A stretch of 64,000 bases of DNA from NCBI GenBank assembly GCA_033961575.1, contig CM066740.1:60643213-60707212 (forward strand). Reading direction: 5' to 3'. The notes beneath the pieces were generated by a model. It did no database searches. It was given only the letters and a program-made list of their open reading frames with translations, and had not been told where the DNA came from. Origin of the DNA: Aselliscus stoliczkanus (Eukaryota; Chordata; Mammalia; Chiroptera; Hipposideridae). This document shows positions 34,406-45,679 of this stretch, piece by piece. A program made the translations under genes and the position numbers. Numbering within the stretch: position 1 is the stretch's first letter; each line of letters begins with the position of its first letter.

Positions 34406-37098
34406 ACTTCCGGTAAAATGGCGCAATAGACAGACGCTGTGCTAACTGCCTCCCAGGATCACACCAAAATTACAAGCAAATTATACAGCATTCAACCCTG
34501 GAGGTCCCTGGAACACTGGAGGAACAGAACCACTAAACGAAGAACTTAAAGAGGAAGCCACGTCGGGTCTGGTAGGACGGGTGGAGATGAGAGAGGGCAA
34601 ACCCCGTGAGGGAGATCCCAGCTGTGGAGAGGCTTCTCCGGTTGGGAGAGAGACCCTCCGGCTGCACACCCAGCTCACCAGCCCAGAGCTCCTTTGCTGG
34701 GAAGAGGAGTTCTATGATAGCCGGCAGTAAATTAGTGAGGACTCTCTTTGCTCAGCTCGGTGAGGCTAAGAGCGGCTGGAGAATCAGTGGGGCCGGCACA
34801 AGGTCTTGCTCGCCAGTGAGCACTTACCTGGTTCCTGGTGGAGGGAGTGGCTGTGTGAGCCAGACCCAGGAGCCTGTAGGGACGGACTGAACTAAGTACC
34901 TTTGGTGCAAAGGCTGGAGGTTTTTGAACTGTTGTTCCCGTGGTGCGGAGCCTGCAAGCGAATGGTGTAGGGAGGACGCCATTTTGTCGGGCTTGGGCCC
35001 TCCCACGAAGGATCAGGTCCAAGACCTAATTGGTCTGCTGGAATTGGCGCAGAAGTACATGTATGCGTGCGCGCGTGCACCTGCGGCCATGGATCCCCAC
35101 CCTCTGCCCAGCTTATACTGCGTTGCCAGGGAAACGCTGGGCGGGTGCCCTCCAGCTCCAACAGGCTGCTCACTGAGACCCCGGACTGCGCAAGCCGCCT
35201 CGGGTGCCCACTCTCTGCACTGAGCTTGCAGAGTTGCCAGGCTGGTGATTGGTTGTTGGGCTGCTCGGCCTGATCTGCAAGCAGCTGATTGGGACAGGCT
35301 GAGACTGGGAGTTTTCCTGGGAGTGTTGGGCCATGAGCTGTGTGCCTGCGTGATCCAGCCAGGGCTCTCCTGGTGATCTATCTAATACATCAAAGCAATC
35401 CCAGAGCGACCAGCCAGAATGGGGAAACAAAGAAACGTGTCACAAGTAAAAAATCAGAAGAAACCTCCAGAAATGGAACCAAATGAAACAGAGGGATCCA
35501 ACCTTCCAGAGACAGAGTTTAGAACACTGATGATAAGAATGTTTAAGGAACTTAGCGAGGACATAAAGCAAGATAGGGAAACCATAAAAAACAACCTGTT
35601 AGAACTAAAGAATACAATAACTGAAATGAAGAACACACTTGAAGGAATCACCAGTAGAGTAGATGAAGCAGTGGAGTGGATCAGCGATTTGGAAGATAAA
35701 ATAGCAGAACTCACCCAGATGGCACAGCAAAAAGACCAAAGAATAAAAAACAATGAAAATAGTTTAAGAGCCCTATGGGACAAGGTGAAGCGCAACCACC
35801 TTCGAATTGTAAGGATACCAGAAGGAGAAGAGAAGAAGCAAGGGGTCGAAAATGTATTTGAAAAAATAATGACTGAAAACTTCCCTATCCTGGTGAAGGA
35901 AATCAACATACATGCCCAGGAAGTGCAGAGGGTTCCAAACAAGCTGAACCCAAACAGGTCCACACCAAGACACATCATAGTTAAAATGGCAAAGGTTAAA
36001 GACAGAGACAGAATCCTAGAGGCTGCAAGAGAAAGACAGCAGGTTACTTACAAAGGAATTCATGTTAGACTAACAGCTGACTTGTCTACAGAAACTCTGC
36101 AGGCCAGAAGGGAGTGGCAGGAGATATTCAAAGTGACACAAAATAAAGGCTTACAACCAGGATTGCTCTACCCAGCATGGCTATTACTTAAAATTGAAGG
36201 AGAAATAAAGAGCTTCTCAGAAAAAAAATAAACTTAAGGAATTCATTACCACCAAGCCAGCATTGCAAAAAATGTTAAAAGGGCTTTTTTAAACAAAAGA
36301 AAGGGGTAAACAAGCTAACCCAGAGAGACAATTTAAGAAGGTTGAAGTCATATGAAGCAGATATAAAGGAAAAACTGATGGTTGCTGGCTGGGAGGGAAT
36401 GGGGAAGAGGGAGGGGGGGAAGGTTTTGGACAGTGTATGTGGGACTACAATGTTGCTGCAGGGATATGGGGGCAGTTCTGGGAATATAATTGATAATGTT
36501 GTGAAGAGACTATTATGTTGCAAGAAATAAGTCAGTCGGAGAAGGACAGGTACCATGTGGTCTCACTTGTGTATGGAGTCTGAAGAGCTGAGTAAACGAT
36601 CAAAGTAAACAGACTCGTAGATGTAGAGGAAAAACTGAGGGTTGCTAGTTGGGAGCGGGGTGGGGATGGGGGAAGGGGAAGGGATTAGACAGCATAAATA
36701 GACAACTGCAATATTGCCACAGGGATATGAAACACAGTTTGGGGAATATAATAATGTAAAAATTTTGTGGCATGTCAGATAGACACATGTCTTGTTAGGG
36801 AGACCACTTCATGAATGGAATAGAGGCTTGATCACTGCACTGTACACCTGAAGCTGATGTTGTATAGTATTGTATGCCAACTGCAACTGAATATGTGGAT
36901 GCTCACAGGATGTGGAGTATACTGTGGAGGGGAGTCAGAGGAGTTGTGATGGATAGGTATGATATGGGGGGGGAGTGGGGTGGTGAACTGGGGGAGGGGG
37001 GTTTTCACTTTGGGGGGTAAAGAGTATAACTATTGCATTGTGTGGTACACCTGAAACTAATAAAAATAATAAAATAAAATAAAAATAAAAACAATTTA
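34406..37098 (+). mobile_element. Young LINE-1 derivative A (ORF1 kept, ORF2 almost gone)
   Basis: Perfect 16-bp target duplication 'aaaaagtcaaatggcg' (34390-34405 and 37099-37114), so this 2.7-kb form inserted as such. Order: 5' UTR 34406-35418 with one promoter monomer, ORF1 35419-36231, a short linker, then at about 36328 a jump to 'aatttaagaaggttgaagtc'. That is a 30-base remnant of the endonuclease end (FKKIEIIS) followed by 'aaggaaaaactgatggttgc', the same join as in B and C. The 3' UTR and A-rich end follow. No reverse transcriptase is encoded. Confidence 0.92.
35419..36231 (+). CDS. LINE-1 ORF1p, 270 codons open
   Basis: RNA-binding chaperone of L1 particles. The N-terminal Lys/Glu-rich part is followed by a coiled coil (about residues 35-120, heptad-like ITEMKNTLEGITSRVDEA...ISDLEDKIAEL). 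Then come the RRM (about 125-210, RIVRIPEGEEKKQGVENVFE, PRHIIVKMAKVKDRDRILEA) and the C-terminal domain (RLTADLSTETLQARREWQEI). The frame is open over almost the full family length. It ends early by about 20 residues because one extra A in an A-run (about 36222-36229) shifts out the usual EFITTKPALQ...KGLF tail. It is the most intact L1 ORF1 in the window. Expression is unknown. Confidence 0.75.
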   Translation: MGKQRNVSQVKNQKKPPEMEPNETEGSNLPETEFRTLMIRMFKELSEDIKQDRETIKNNLLELKNTITEMKNTLEGITSRVDEAVEWISDLEDKIAELTQMAQQKDQRIKNNENSLRALWDKVKRNHLRIVRIPEGEEKKQGVENVFEKIMTENFPILVKEINIHAQEVQRVPNKLNPNRSTPRHIIVKMAKVKDRDRILEAARERQQVTYKGIHVRLTADLSTETLQARREWQEIFKVTQNKGLQPGLLYPAWLLLKIEGEIKSFSEKK

Positions 37099-37398
37099 AA
37101 AAAGTCAAATGGCGTTTTAAAAGATGTAAATCATTTTTATGTATAAATGTGTAAAAATTTATTATTATGTATACTGAAAAACATTGATTGAATATTTTTT
37201 GTAGAAGAATGAATTTTGACGATTTACAAATTATATTTTATTTGATTATAGATCTATTAAATTCCTAAATGTGACTTTTATGATTGTCTATGACCTATAT
37301 TTGAATAGCCACTGATGAGTACTTTCACATTTTATTAAAATTTACCATCTCCAGAAAGTTGTAAACTTTAATGGTTAAATGTGTTTGTTTAATTGTAG

Positions 37399-37610
37399 GG
37401 GGAAATTTGCAGTGGTGAGGAAATGTATAAAGAAAGATTCTGGAAAATGATTTGCAGCGAAGTTCTTGAGAAAAAGAAGAAAAGGCCAAGATTGTTGAAT
37501 GGAAATAATTTATGAGATTGCTGTATTTCAGCTAGCAGAGGACAATCCTTGAGTCATTAATTTACATATGTCTATGAGACTCCATCAAAAATGATCTTAG
37601 TTTTGGAATA
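37399..37610 (+). pseudogene. STK17A: STK17A pseudogene, exon 2
   Basis: The acceptor 'ttgtag' (37397-37398) precedes GKFAVVRKCIKKDSGK and, after a stop, FAAKFLRKRRKGQDC, the N-lobe of a DAPK-family kinase with the ATP-binding Lys codon kept (37460-37462). Stops: TGA 37448-37450 in place of Glu, TGA 37496-37498 in place of Arg (a CpG-type CGA to TGA change), TGA 37550-37552 in place of Trp. One base is missing near 37567, shifting the VYETASEMILVLE end. Length is 212 against 213 expected. The donor GTAAGT (37611-37616) is still perfect. It lies 285 bp after the duplication flanking L1 copy A. Confidence 0.93.
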
Positions 37611-37616
37611 GTAAGT

Positions 37617-38070
37617 ATTGTCCTCCTTAGATTGAATTTGTTTTGATAGCCCATAACTCTTATACAGTAGTCTACTTACCTGTGAATATATGACAAGTCT
37701 GGTTCTCTGGAAATATGAATATTTTCTAGAATTTTTTTCTCCTATTAATTTAATATGTTCCTAATTTGCAAAGATGTATGTATGTTAGGTTTTTCACTTT
37801 CATTAGTTAATTACATTCTTCTAATAATAGGGTGAAGTTTTTTATATTCTTGTTAGAGCCATTTTTAGGAACATAAGTGATACCAACATTATATTAAAAT
37901 AAAAGGCATTTTACAATCCTTTGCATGTTCATCTAGTCTGAGTTAATAATCTCCTTTCTGTAAGAAACAATTGTTTTGATTCATACTGTGTTTTCAATCT
38001 GAGTAAGTAGGAGCAGCATAGAAAACAGCTTCGGAAAGAAAAGGACAGTTTTTTTCTCCTTAAGAAATTC
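37617..38070. other. Former STK17A intron 2, start
   Basis: AT-rich, no repeat or exon recognised. Confidence 0.5.
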
Positions 38071-39141
38071 TGGGGGCTGGCTGAGAGGCTCAGTTGGTAA
38101 ATCGCTCATTCAAGAGTGGAGCTGAGGACTTCCAGTAAAATAGCAGAATAGACAGAAGCTGTGCTAACTACCTCCCAGGATCACACTAAAATTACAAACA
38201 AATCATACAGCATTCAACCCCAGAGGTCCCCGGAACACTAGATGAACAGAACCACTAAACGAAGAACTTAAAGAGGAGGCCATGTCAAGTCTGGTAGGAG
38301 GGGCAGAGATGAGAGAAGGCAAAAACCCATAAGGGAAGCCCGAGCTGTGGGGAGTTTTCCCCAGTTGGGGGAGAGACCCTCTGGCCGCACAGCAAGCTCA
38401 CCAGCCCAGAGTTCCTCTGCCAGGAAGAGGAGTTCCAAGATAGCTGGCAGTAAATTAATGAGGACTCTCTTTGCTCAGCTTGGTGAGGCTAAGAGCAGCT
38501 AGAGAATCAGTGGTGCCGGCATGCGGGCTTGCTTGCCTGTGAGTACTTACCTGGTTCCTAGTGGAGGGAGTACCTGTGTGAGCTGCACCCAGGAGCCTGC
38601 AGGAGCGGACTGAACTGAGCACCTTTGGTGCAAAGGCTGGAGGTTTTTGGACTATTGTTCCCCTGGTGTGGAGCCTACAAATGAGTGGTGTAGAGGAGGG
38701 CGCCATTTTGTCAGGGTTGGGCCCTCCCACAGAGGGTCAAGTCCGGGACCTGATTGGTCTGGTGGAATTGGCACAGAAGTGCGTGTGCACGTGCACACGC
38801 GCGCATGCAGCCTTGGATCACCACCCTCCACACGGCTTATACTGCGTTGCCAGGGAAATGCTGGATGGGTGCCCTCCAGCTCCAACAGGCTGCTCATGAG
38901 ATGCGCGAGTGCGCAAGCTGCCTCGGGTCCCATCTCTCCACACTGCGCTTGCAGACTTGCCAGGCTGGTGACTGGTTGTTGGGCTGCTCGGCCTGATTTG
39001 CCAGCGGCTGATTGGGACAGGCTGAGACTGGGAGTTTTCCTGGGAGTGTCGGGCCATGAGCTGTTTCCCTGAGTGATCCAGCCAGGGCTCTCCTGGTGAT
39101 CTATCTAATACATTAAAGCAATCCCAGAGCGACCAGCCAGA

Positions 39142-39987
39142 ATGGGGAAACAAAGAAACATGTCACAAGTAAAAAATCAGAAGAAACCTCCAGAAATGGA
39201 ACCAAATGAAACAGAGGGATCCAACCTTTCAGAGACAGAGTTTAGAACACTAATGATAAGAATGTTTAAGGAACTTAGTGAGGACATAAGGAAGGATAGA
39301 GAAATCATAAAAAACAACCAGTTAGAACTAAAGAATACAATAACTGAAATGAAGAACACACTCGAAGGAATCACCAGTAGAGTAGATGAAGCAGAGGAGC
39401 GGATCAGCAATTTGGAAGATAAAATAGCAGAAATCACCCAGTTGGCACAACAAAAAGACCAAAGAATAAAAAACAATGAAAATAGCTTAAGAGCCCTGTG
39501 GGACAAGATGAAGCTCAACCACCAACAACTCATAGGAATACCAGGAGAAGAGAAGCAAGGGTCGAGAATATATTTGAAAAAATAATGACTGAAAACTTCC
39601 CTACCCTGTTGAAGGAAATTGACATTCATGCCCAGGAAGTGCAGAGGGTTCCAAACAAGCTGAACCCAAACAGGTACACACCAAGACCATCATAGTTAAA
39701 ATGGCAAAGGTTAAAGACAGAGGAGTCCTAAAAGCAGCAAGAGAAAGACAGCAGGTTACATACAAAGGAACTCCTATTAGACTAACAGCTGACTTGTCTA
39801 CAGAAACTCTGTGGGCCAGAAGGTCAAAGTGACACAAAATAAAGGCCTACAACCAGGATTGCTCTACCCAGCATGGCTATCACTTAAAATTGAAGGAGAA
39901 ATAAAGAGCCTCTCAGAAAAGAATAAGCTTAAGGAATTCATTACCACCAAGCCAGCATTGCAAGAAATGTTAAAAGGGCTTTTATAA
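39142..39987 (+). pseudogene. LINE-1 ORF1 (copy B), frameshifted
   Basis: Opens with MGKQRNMSQVKNQKKPPEME and keeps the coiled coil through 39540. Small deletions near 39545-39560, 39690 and 39825 then shift the frame in the RRM and C-terminal domain. It is close in sequence to ORF1 of copies A and C. Confidence 0.8.
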
Positions 39988-40043
39988 ACTAAAGAAAGGG
40001 GTAGAGAAGCTAATCCAGGAAGACCAGGAATACAAATAACAAA

Positions 40044-40610
40044 ATGGAAATACATATGTACCTATCAATAATCATTTTAAATGTGAATGTGCTAAATGCT
40101 CCAATCAAAAGACAGAGAGTGGGTGAGTGGGTAAGAAAGCAGGACACATGTATATGCTGTTTACAGATGGACTATTTCATGCAAATGGAAATGAGAAAAA
40201 ACAAGCTGGAGTAGCAGTACTTATTTTGGACAAAATAGTCTTTAAAATGACTACAATAAAAGACAAAGGGCACTATATGCCTAATAAACATCTATGTACA
40301 CAACATAGGAACTCCTAATTGCATATAACAGATTTTGACAGACATAAAGTCAGAGATCAACAGTAACACTATCATAGTAGGGGACTTCAACACCCCATTG
40401 TCACCAATGGACAGAACCTTTAGACAGAAAATCAACACAGAAAGAGTGGCCTTAAATGACACTTTAGACCACCTGGACTTCGTCGATATTTTTAGAGCAT
40501 TTCACCCTGAAAACACAGAATATACATTCTTCTCAAGTACATATGGGACATTTTCCAAGATAGGCCATGTAAGGCCACAAAACAATTCTCCGTAAATTTA
40601 AGAAGATTGA
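40044..40610 (+). pseudogene. LINE-1 ORF2 endonuclease fragment (copy B)
   Basis: Apurinic-type endonuclease domain with broken frames. It keeps the GDFN motif with the catalytic Asp and the DTLDHLDFVDIFRAFHPENT segment. It lacks the final SDHN motif with the catalytic His because the deletion cuts just before it. It shares with copy C a 2-base loss before 'aggccacaaaac'. It cannot be an active nuclease. Confidence 0.8.
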
Positions 40611-41503
40611 AGTCATATCAAGCAGATTTAAAGGAAAAACTGATGGTTGCCGGCTGGGAGGGAGTGGGGATGAGGTAGAGGGGGCAAGTTTTGGACAGCG
40701 TAGGTGCGTGAGTACAATGTTGCCTCAGGGATATGGGGGCAGTTCTGGGAGTGTAATTGATAATGTTGTGAAGAGACTATTATGTTTAGTGAAATAAGTC
40801 AGTCGGAGAAAGACAAGTACCATATGATGTCAGTTATATGTGGAATCTGAAAAACTGAATGAACGATCAAAGTAAACAGACTCATAGATATAGAGGAAAA
40901 CCTGAAGGTTGCTAGTTGGGAGGGGGGTGGGAATAAGGGGGAAGGGGAAGGGATTAAACAGCATAAATAGACAACTACAATATTGCCACAGGGATATGAA
41001 ATACAGTTCGTGGAATATAATAATGTAAAAATTTTGTGGCGTGTCAGATAGTCACATGTCTTGTTACGGAGACCACTTCATGGATGGAGTAGAGGCTTGA
41101 TCACTGCACTGTACACCTGAAGATGATGTTGTATAATATTGTATGCCAACTGTAATTGAATATGTAGATAGTCACGGGATTTGGATTATACTGTGGAAGA
41201 GAGTCAAAGGAATTGGGGAGCGAGGAGAGGGGTGGCGAACTGGGGGAGGGGGTTGTCACTTTGGGGGGTAAAGGGTATAACTATTGCACTGTGTTGTACA
41301 CCTGAAACTAATTTAAAAAAGAAAAAAATAGTGGAGCTGAGCTCTAAGCAACAACACTTCAATGCCCAGCCCGAGCTGAGCTGTCATTGAGCTGCCAACA
41401 GGTGGCAGTATGGCTCAGCTAAAAAAAAAAAAAGCTGTTTTCCTGTCTGCTTCTCCTGCAAAAGGAAAAGATTGATACATTTGAATACATTAAAAGCCTT
41501 AAT

Positions 41504-41595
41504 GCGGTCTGGCCTAGTGGCGCTGTGGTTAAGCACTGGCTTGGGAAGCAAGCAGCCCCGGTTCGGTCCCCCATGTGAGCACAGTAACACTGCCC

Positions 41596-41626
<31 letters not shown>

Positions 41627-41632
41627 ATGATG
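41504..41632 (+). mobile_element. Short tRNA-derived SINE
   Basis: Head 'gcggtctggcctagtggcgc' and a long A-tail. Perfect 13-bp duplication 'taaaagccttaat' (41491-41503 and 41633-41645). Confidence 0.92.
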
Positions 41633-41645
41633 TAAAAGCCTTAAT

Positions 41646-42176
41646 ACATCAATACACATAAAATGAAAAAAAAAAAAACTCAGGGAAATATAGTTCTAAT
41701 TTTCTGTTCATCTAAAATGGTTAAAATGTCTTTAATATACAACTACATCTTACAACTACTGTATACATACAACATGAACCCCCAAGTTAAAAAAAATGGG
41801 AAAAGGCTATGCAGAGAAATTCCACACAGATTCTTATATGTAAGTGGCCTATATATACATGGAAAATACTGATTCTTACCAGTTTTATAATGTAAATTTA
41901 AAATAAGTTGTCAATTTCTCCTTATAAGATTGGCAAAGATTATAAAGAAAAGTAATATTCAGGTGATATTGGTCAAAAGTCACAGAATGACAGTTATGTA
42001 AGATTAATAAGTTATAGAGATCTAATGTTCAGCATGGTGAGGATAGTTAACGATATGTTATTATATATACTTGAAGTTTGAGATGAGGTTAGATCTTAAA
42101 TCTCAACATACACACAAAAAATGGTAACTCTGTAGAGGTAATGGATATGTTACTTAATTGTTGTGATTATATATAT
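41646..42176. other. Intron 2 sequence, no recognised feature
   Basis: AT-rich with A-runs. No gene, RNA or clear repeat recognised. Confidence 0.45.
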
Positions 42177-42303
42177 GCAGAGTGCCAAAAAATGTATGCA
42201 CATGACTTGTATTCATCTTTTGTTATTGGTATATATTGAGTATTACAATTTTAATATAGTTTTTTCCTTTCTTAAAATGTTTATGCATCTTTGGCATCCT
42301 CTG
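42177..42303. mobile_element. Small mariner-type MITE candidate
   Basis: About 127 bp bounded by 'cagagtgccaaaaaatgtat' and, inverted, 'cagaggatgccaaagatgca'. It has TA-rich flanks ('tatat' and 'tatata') and no coding sequence. The length and ends suit a MADE-like non-autonomous mariner. Confidence 0.6.
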
Positions 42304-42496
42304 TATATATCAAAACATTAAGTTTTAGACCTTAAATATGTGCAGTTTTTATATGCCAAAGATATCTCAATAAACGTGCTTTTTTTAGAAAACGTGATAT
42401 TCATGGATTGAACCATCTGATTTATACTATAGGTGGGAGTATTAATTCGTGCACCTTCCTGGAGGATGGTCTGGAGTGTGTATCAAAAGCCTTAAA

Positions 42497-42974
42497 CAGG
42501 GCCGGCCAAGTGGCACATTGGTTAAAAGCTGGCTTGGGACGCCAACTCTGAGCAGCAGGGCCCCTGTTCAGATTCCACATATGAGGGCTAGTGACACTGC
42601 CCTCTACAGCTAAGATGGTGAACAAGAGCTCGACCTGGAGCTGGGCTGCGGTGAGTCGCCAGTGACAGTGTAGGCTGCATGCAGTCCCTGCTGCAGTGGG
42701 CTGCCATAAGCTATCATGAGTGTCCAGCAGGCCATGTAAGCAGCTGGCAGCCGGCATGAGCTGCCGGCAACCAGCGTGAGCTGCCAAGAGCCGCCTTGAA
42801 CTGCCATCCAGTGGCCGGCAACTGATCCGCCTCACCCAGGAAGAGCGCAATGATAATACCAACATGGGCCAGTGAAGCGATATCCTCCACAACTACACTA
42901 AAGAACAAAAGGACAGCAACTTCTCTGTTACCCTTCCCTGATTCCTCAATGTTGTCCTCCTCCCTGAATTCCCC

Positions 42975-43029
<55 letters not shown>

Positions 43030-43039
43030 AGTTTGAAAG
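42497..43039 (+). mobile_element. Long tRNA-derived SINE with (AT)n tail
   Basis: Head 'cagggccggccaagtggcac' and full body. The A-tail region is now an (AT)n microsatellite (42979-43027). Duplication with one mismatch: 'aaaagccttaaa' (42485-42496) and 'aaaaaccttaaa' (43040-43051). Confidence 0.88.
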
Positions 43040-43051
43040 AAAAACCTTAAA

Positions 43052-43634
43052 TAAACAAACTCTTTAACCCAGCAATTTCACTTTTATAAATTTTTTCACA
43101 AGGAAACAATAAGGCAGTTATGTAACGATGTGTTATATTATGTTCAGTATAACGTTATTTACATATCAAAAAATAATGTAAATGTTTAACAGAAAGGTGC
43201 TGGGTAAATAGGTGATAATGTCATAAAAAGGATTACTATGCAGTCATTTTAAATGATATGGTAGGTATAAATGTATTGCTATAGAAAGATTTTTTTAAAT
43301 ATTATTTAAAAACAGAAATCTGTTACCGAATAACATGTGTAGTATTATCTTGTTTTTATTTAAAAACTTATAGAGGGAAAAGTCTGCATGGCTAAAATAG
43401 TGTTTTCCCTTGATCATATAATTCAAGATCATTGTGTTCATACATTTTCATTCAGTAATTCACTTGTAGGAATCCCTTCTAAAGAAATACTAAATTGCAA
43501 ACAGTGAGAATGGCAAAAGTGTTTTCAACAATGTATTTTTAATTATAATAGTAGAAATATCCAAAAATGATGGAATGGTTAAGAAATACAGTATATGTGA
43601 ATTAAAACTCAATAAAGTTTTTTTTTACTACATC
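43052..43634 (+). repeat. Old LINE-1 3'-end-like sequence
   Basis: 'cccagcaatttcacttttat', 'caataaggcagttatgtaac' and 'cttgtaggaatcccttctaa' resemble the ORF2 C-terminus/3' UTR of old mammalian L1s (the 'cccagcaattccacttctagg' theme occurs twice). Not resolved further. Confidence 0.5.
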
Positions 43635-43637
43635 CCA

Positions 43638-43690
<53 letters not shown>

Positions 43691-43797
43691 ATAGTTGACA
43701 TACAATATTATACAACATCAGCTTCAGGTGTACAGAGCAGTGATCAAGCCTCTACTCCATCCATGAAGTGGTCTCCCTAACAAGACATGTGAATTTT
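43635..43797 (-). mobile_element. LINE-1 3' end fragment with (AT)n
   Basis: (AT)n at 43637-43683, then 'attcaattatagttgacata', 'catcagcttcaggtgtacag' and 'gaagtggtctccctaacaag', which is antisense L1 3' UTR collinear with 45150-45235. A 5'-truncated insertion. No clear target duplication. Confidence 0.7.
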
Positions 43798-44930
43798 GGA
43801 AAAAAGTTAGTTTAGGAATCTCAAATATGAGCCCCTTGCCTACCTACGTTTTTGGTTTCCTGTTTGTTTTGGAGAGGATCAAGGAAGAATTGGAAATTGA
43901 TCTAGAAAAGGCCTCTGAAATATTATTATCTGACCAGATCTTCTCATTCTTCTCCCATTCTCACAAAACCTGCTCTTCAACCTTTACTCCTTAACTCCTC
44001 TCAGGTTTTAGTGTTTCAGTCAGCTCCTGACTTTTTTTCTTTCCTTTTATTCCCTTCTTTACTTTAGTAATTATTTCAATTAATCTCTCACTAGCACCTC
44101 ACATTAATTCCTTTTTCCTCTTGGTCTTCCTCTGCAGCTCCTTTTAGCAGTTTGAAACCCTAGACACATGCTGTGTGTCAGCCTCCTGCACACCCTTGGG
44201 AGGACTTGCATAGTATTTGATATGCTTATTATAAGTGTTAAAGAATTCATCCTCAGCTGGGTTTGGTAATTTTTTACTTAATCTCTCATCCCCTTCTTTA
44301 AACATCCCCTAGAAGCTAATCAAAACCTTTAACATACTTATTGTCACCTACTTCCAACCTTTTATTAGACCCTAGCTTTTTCTCCCCTTTATGGAGAAAA
44401 TCAAGGCCATCAGACATACACTCCCTCTGTCTTTATTGCCCTCACCCCTTCCCTTCTGTTCGAAAAAGTGATTCCACTACTTAACTCCAGGGCTAAAACC
44501 TTTATTGATATTCTTTAATTCTCTTCCTCCATTTTTTAGGATCTGTGTTTTGTTTTTTCATCAAACATTTCTTAGTTTTAATCTAACCTTTCTTAGAGTT
44601 TTAGTCCCTCCTCCTAGGAGTGTTCTTTTCTCTCCATTTTCTAGCATTTCAGTTTCTTCTATCCTAAAGTTCATTTTTCTGAGCTTTGACACTTTAAAAA
44701 CTATTGTCCTGCCTTTCTCTTTCCTTCACTGCTGTACTCCTTAAAGGAGTAGACTGAATTTACAGCTTTACTCACTTTCCAATTTTGTTCTGCTTCATTG
44801 ATCCATTCATCTGTTCATGTGCCAATACTAAACTACTTTTAAATATAATTCCATCTGCTCTTCTAAAACTTTCATGAGGTCATCAGCACTGTCTGTCAAA
44901 ATCAGTCTCTTTGTTTTTAGTATTCATTCT
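43798..44930. other. Intron 2 sequence, no recognised feature
   Basis: CT-rich, apparently old or single-copy. The 79-residue frame at 44505 is hydrophobic by composition only. I see no exon of STK17A here. Confidence 0.45.
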
Positions 44931-45679
44931 ACTACTTACTCTTTTTTTTTAAATCTTTTATTGTGAAATAAACATTTTTTAATTAGTTTCAGGTGTACAA
45001 CACGATGCAATAGTTATACTTTTTACCCCTCAAAGTGATAACCCCCTCCCCGAGTTCGCCACCGCACTCCCCTCCCATATCATACATGTCTATTACATTT
45101 CCTTTGACTCCCTTCCACAATATACTCCCCATTCCGTGACTATCTATATATTCAGTTACAGTTGGCATACAATATTATACAACATCAGCTTCAGGTGTAC
45201 AGTGCAGTGATCAAGCATCTACTTCATCCATGAACAAGATATGTGACCATCTGACACACCACAAAATTTTTACGACATTATTATATTCCCCTGTGGCAAT
45301 ATTGTAGTTGTCTATTTATGCTGTCTAATCACTTTCCCTTCTCCCTTATCCCCACCCACCCCCCTCCCAACTAGCAAACCTCAGTTTTTCCTCTATATCT
45401 ATGAGTGTGTTTACTTTGATCATTCATTCAGTTTTTCAGATTCCACATATAAGTGAGATCATATGGTACTTGTCTTTCTCTGACTGACTTATTTCACTTA
45501 ACATAATAGTCTCTTCACAACATTATCAATTACATTCCCAGAACTGCCCCCATATCCCTGAGGCAACATTGTAGTCATCCACCTACGCTGTCCAAAACTT
45601 TCCCCCTCTCCCTCATCCCCACTCCCTCCCAGCCAGCAACCATCAATTTTTCCTTGATATCTGCTTGATATGATTTCAA

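Larger units (their letters stand above)
38127..41329 (+). mobile_element. Young LINE-1 derivative B (EN fused to 3' end)
   Basis: Perfect 12-bp duplication 'agtggagctgag' (38115-38126 and 41330-41341); 3.2 kb long. 5' UTR with one promoter monomer, ORF1 39142 to about 39987 (frameshifted near 39560), ORF2 start near 40044. Endonuclease-like sequence continues to about 40610, including VGDFNTPLSPMDRTF and FRAFHPENTEYTFFSS. At 'aatttaagaagattgaagtc...caagcag' it joins 'atttaaaggaaaaactgatg' and passes into the last ORF2 codons ('gactattatg...gtcagtcgg') and the 3' UTR. The reverse transcriptase is absent. Confidence 0.92.
38071..41435 (+). repeat. Older SINE split by LINE-1 copy B
   Basis: 'gggggctggctgagaggctc...gagtggagctgag' (38071-38126) continues after the L1 as 'ctctaagcaacaac...gagctgtcattgagctgcca' to an A-run ending about 41434. 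Joined, it resembles a distinct bat-type tRNA SINE with a 'gagctgag' body, different from the common SINE here. Its own target duplication is not clear. Confidence 0.55.

Noticed and set aside
37399..37610. Reading STK17A exon 2 as part of a processed copy
   Set aside because: Perfect acceptor and donor sites and non-coding sequence on both sides; exons 1 and 3 lie 17-24 kb away in order.
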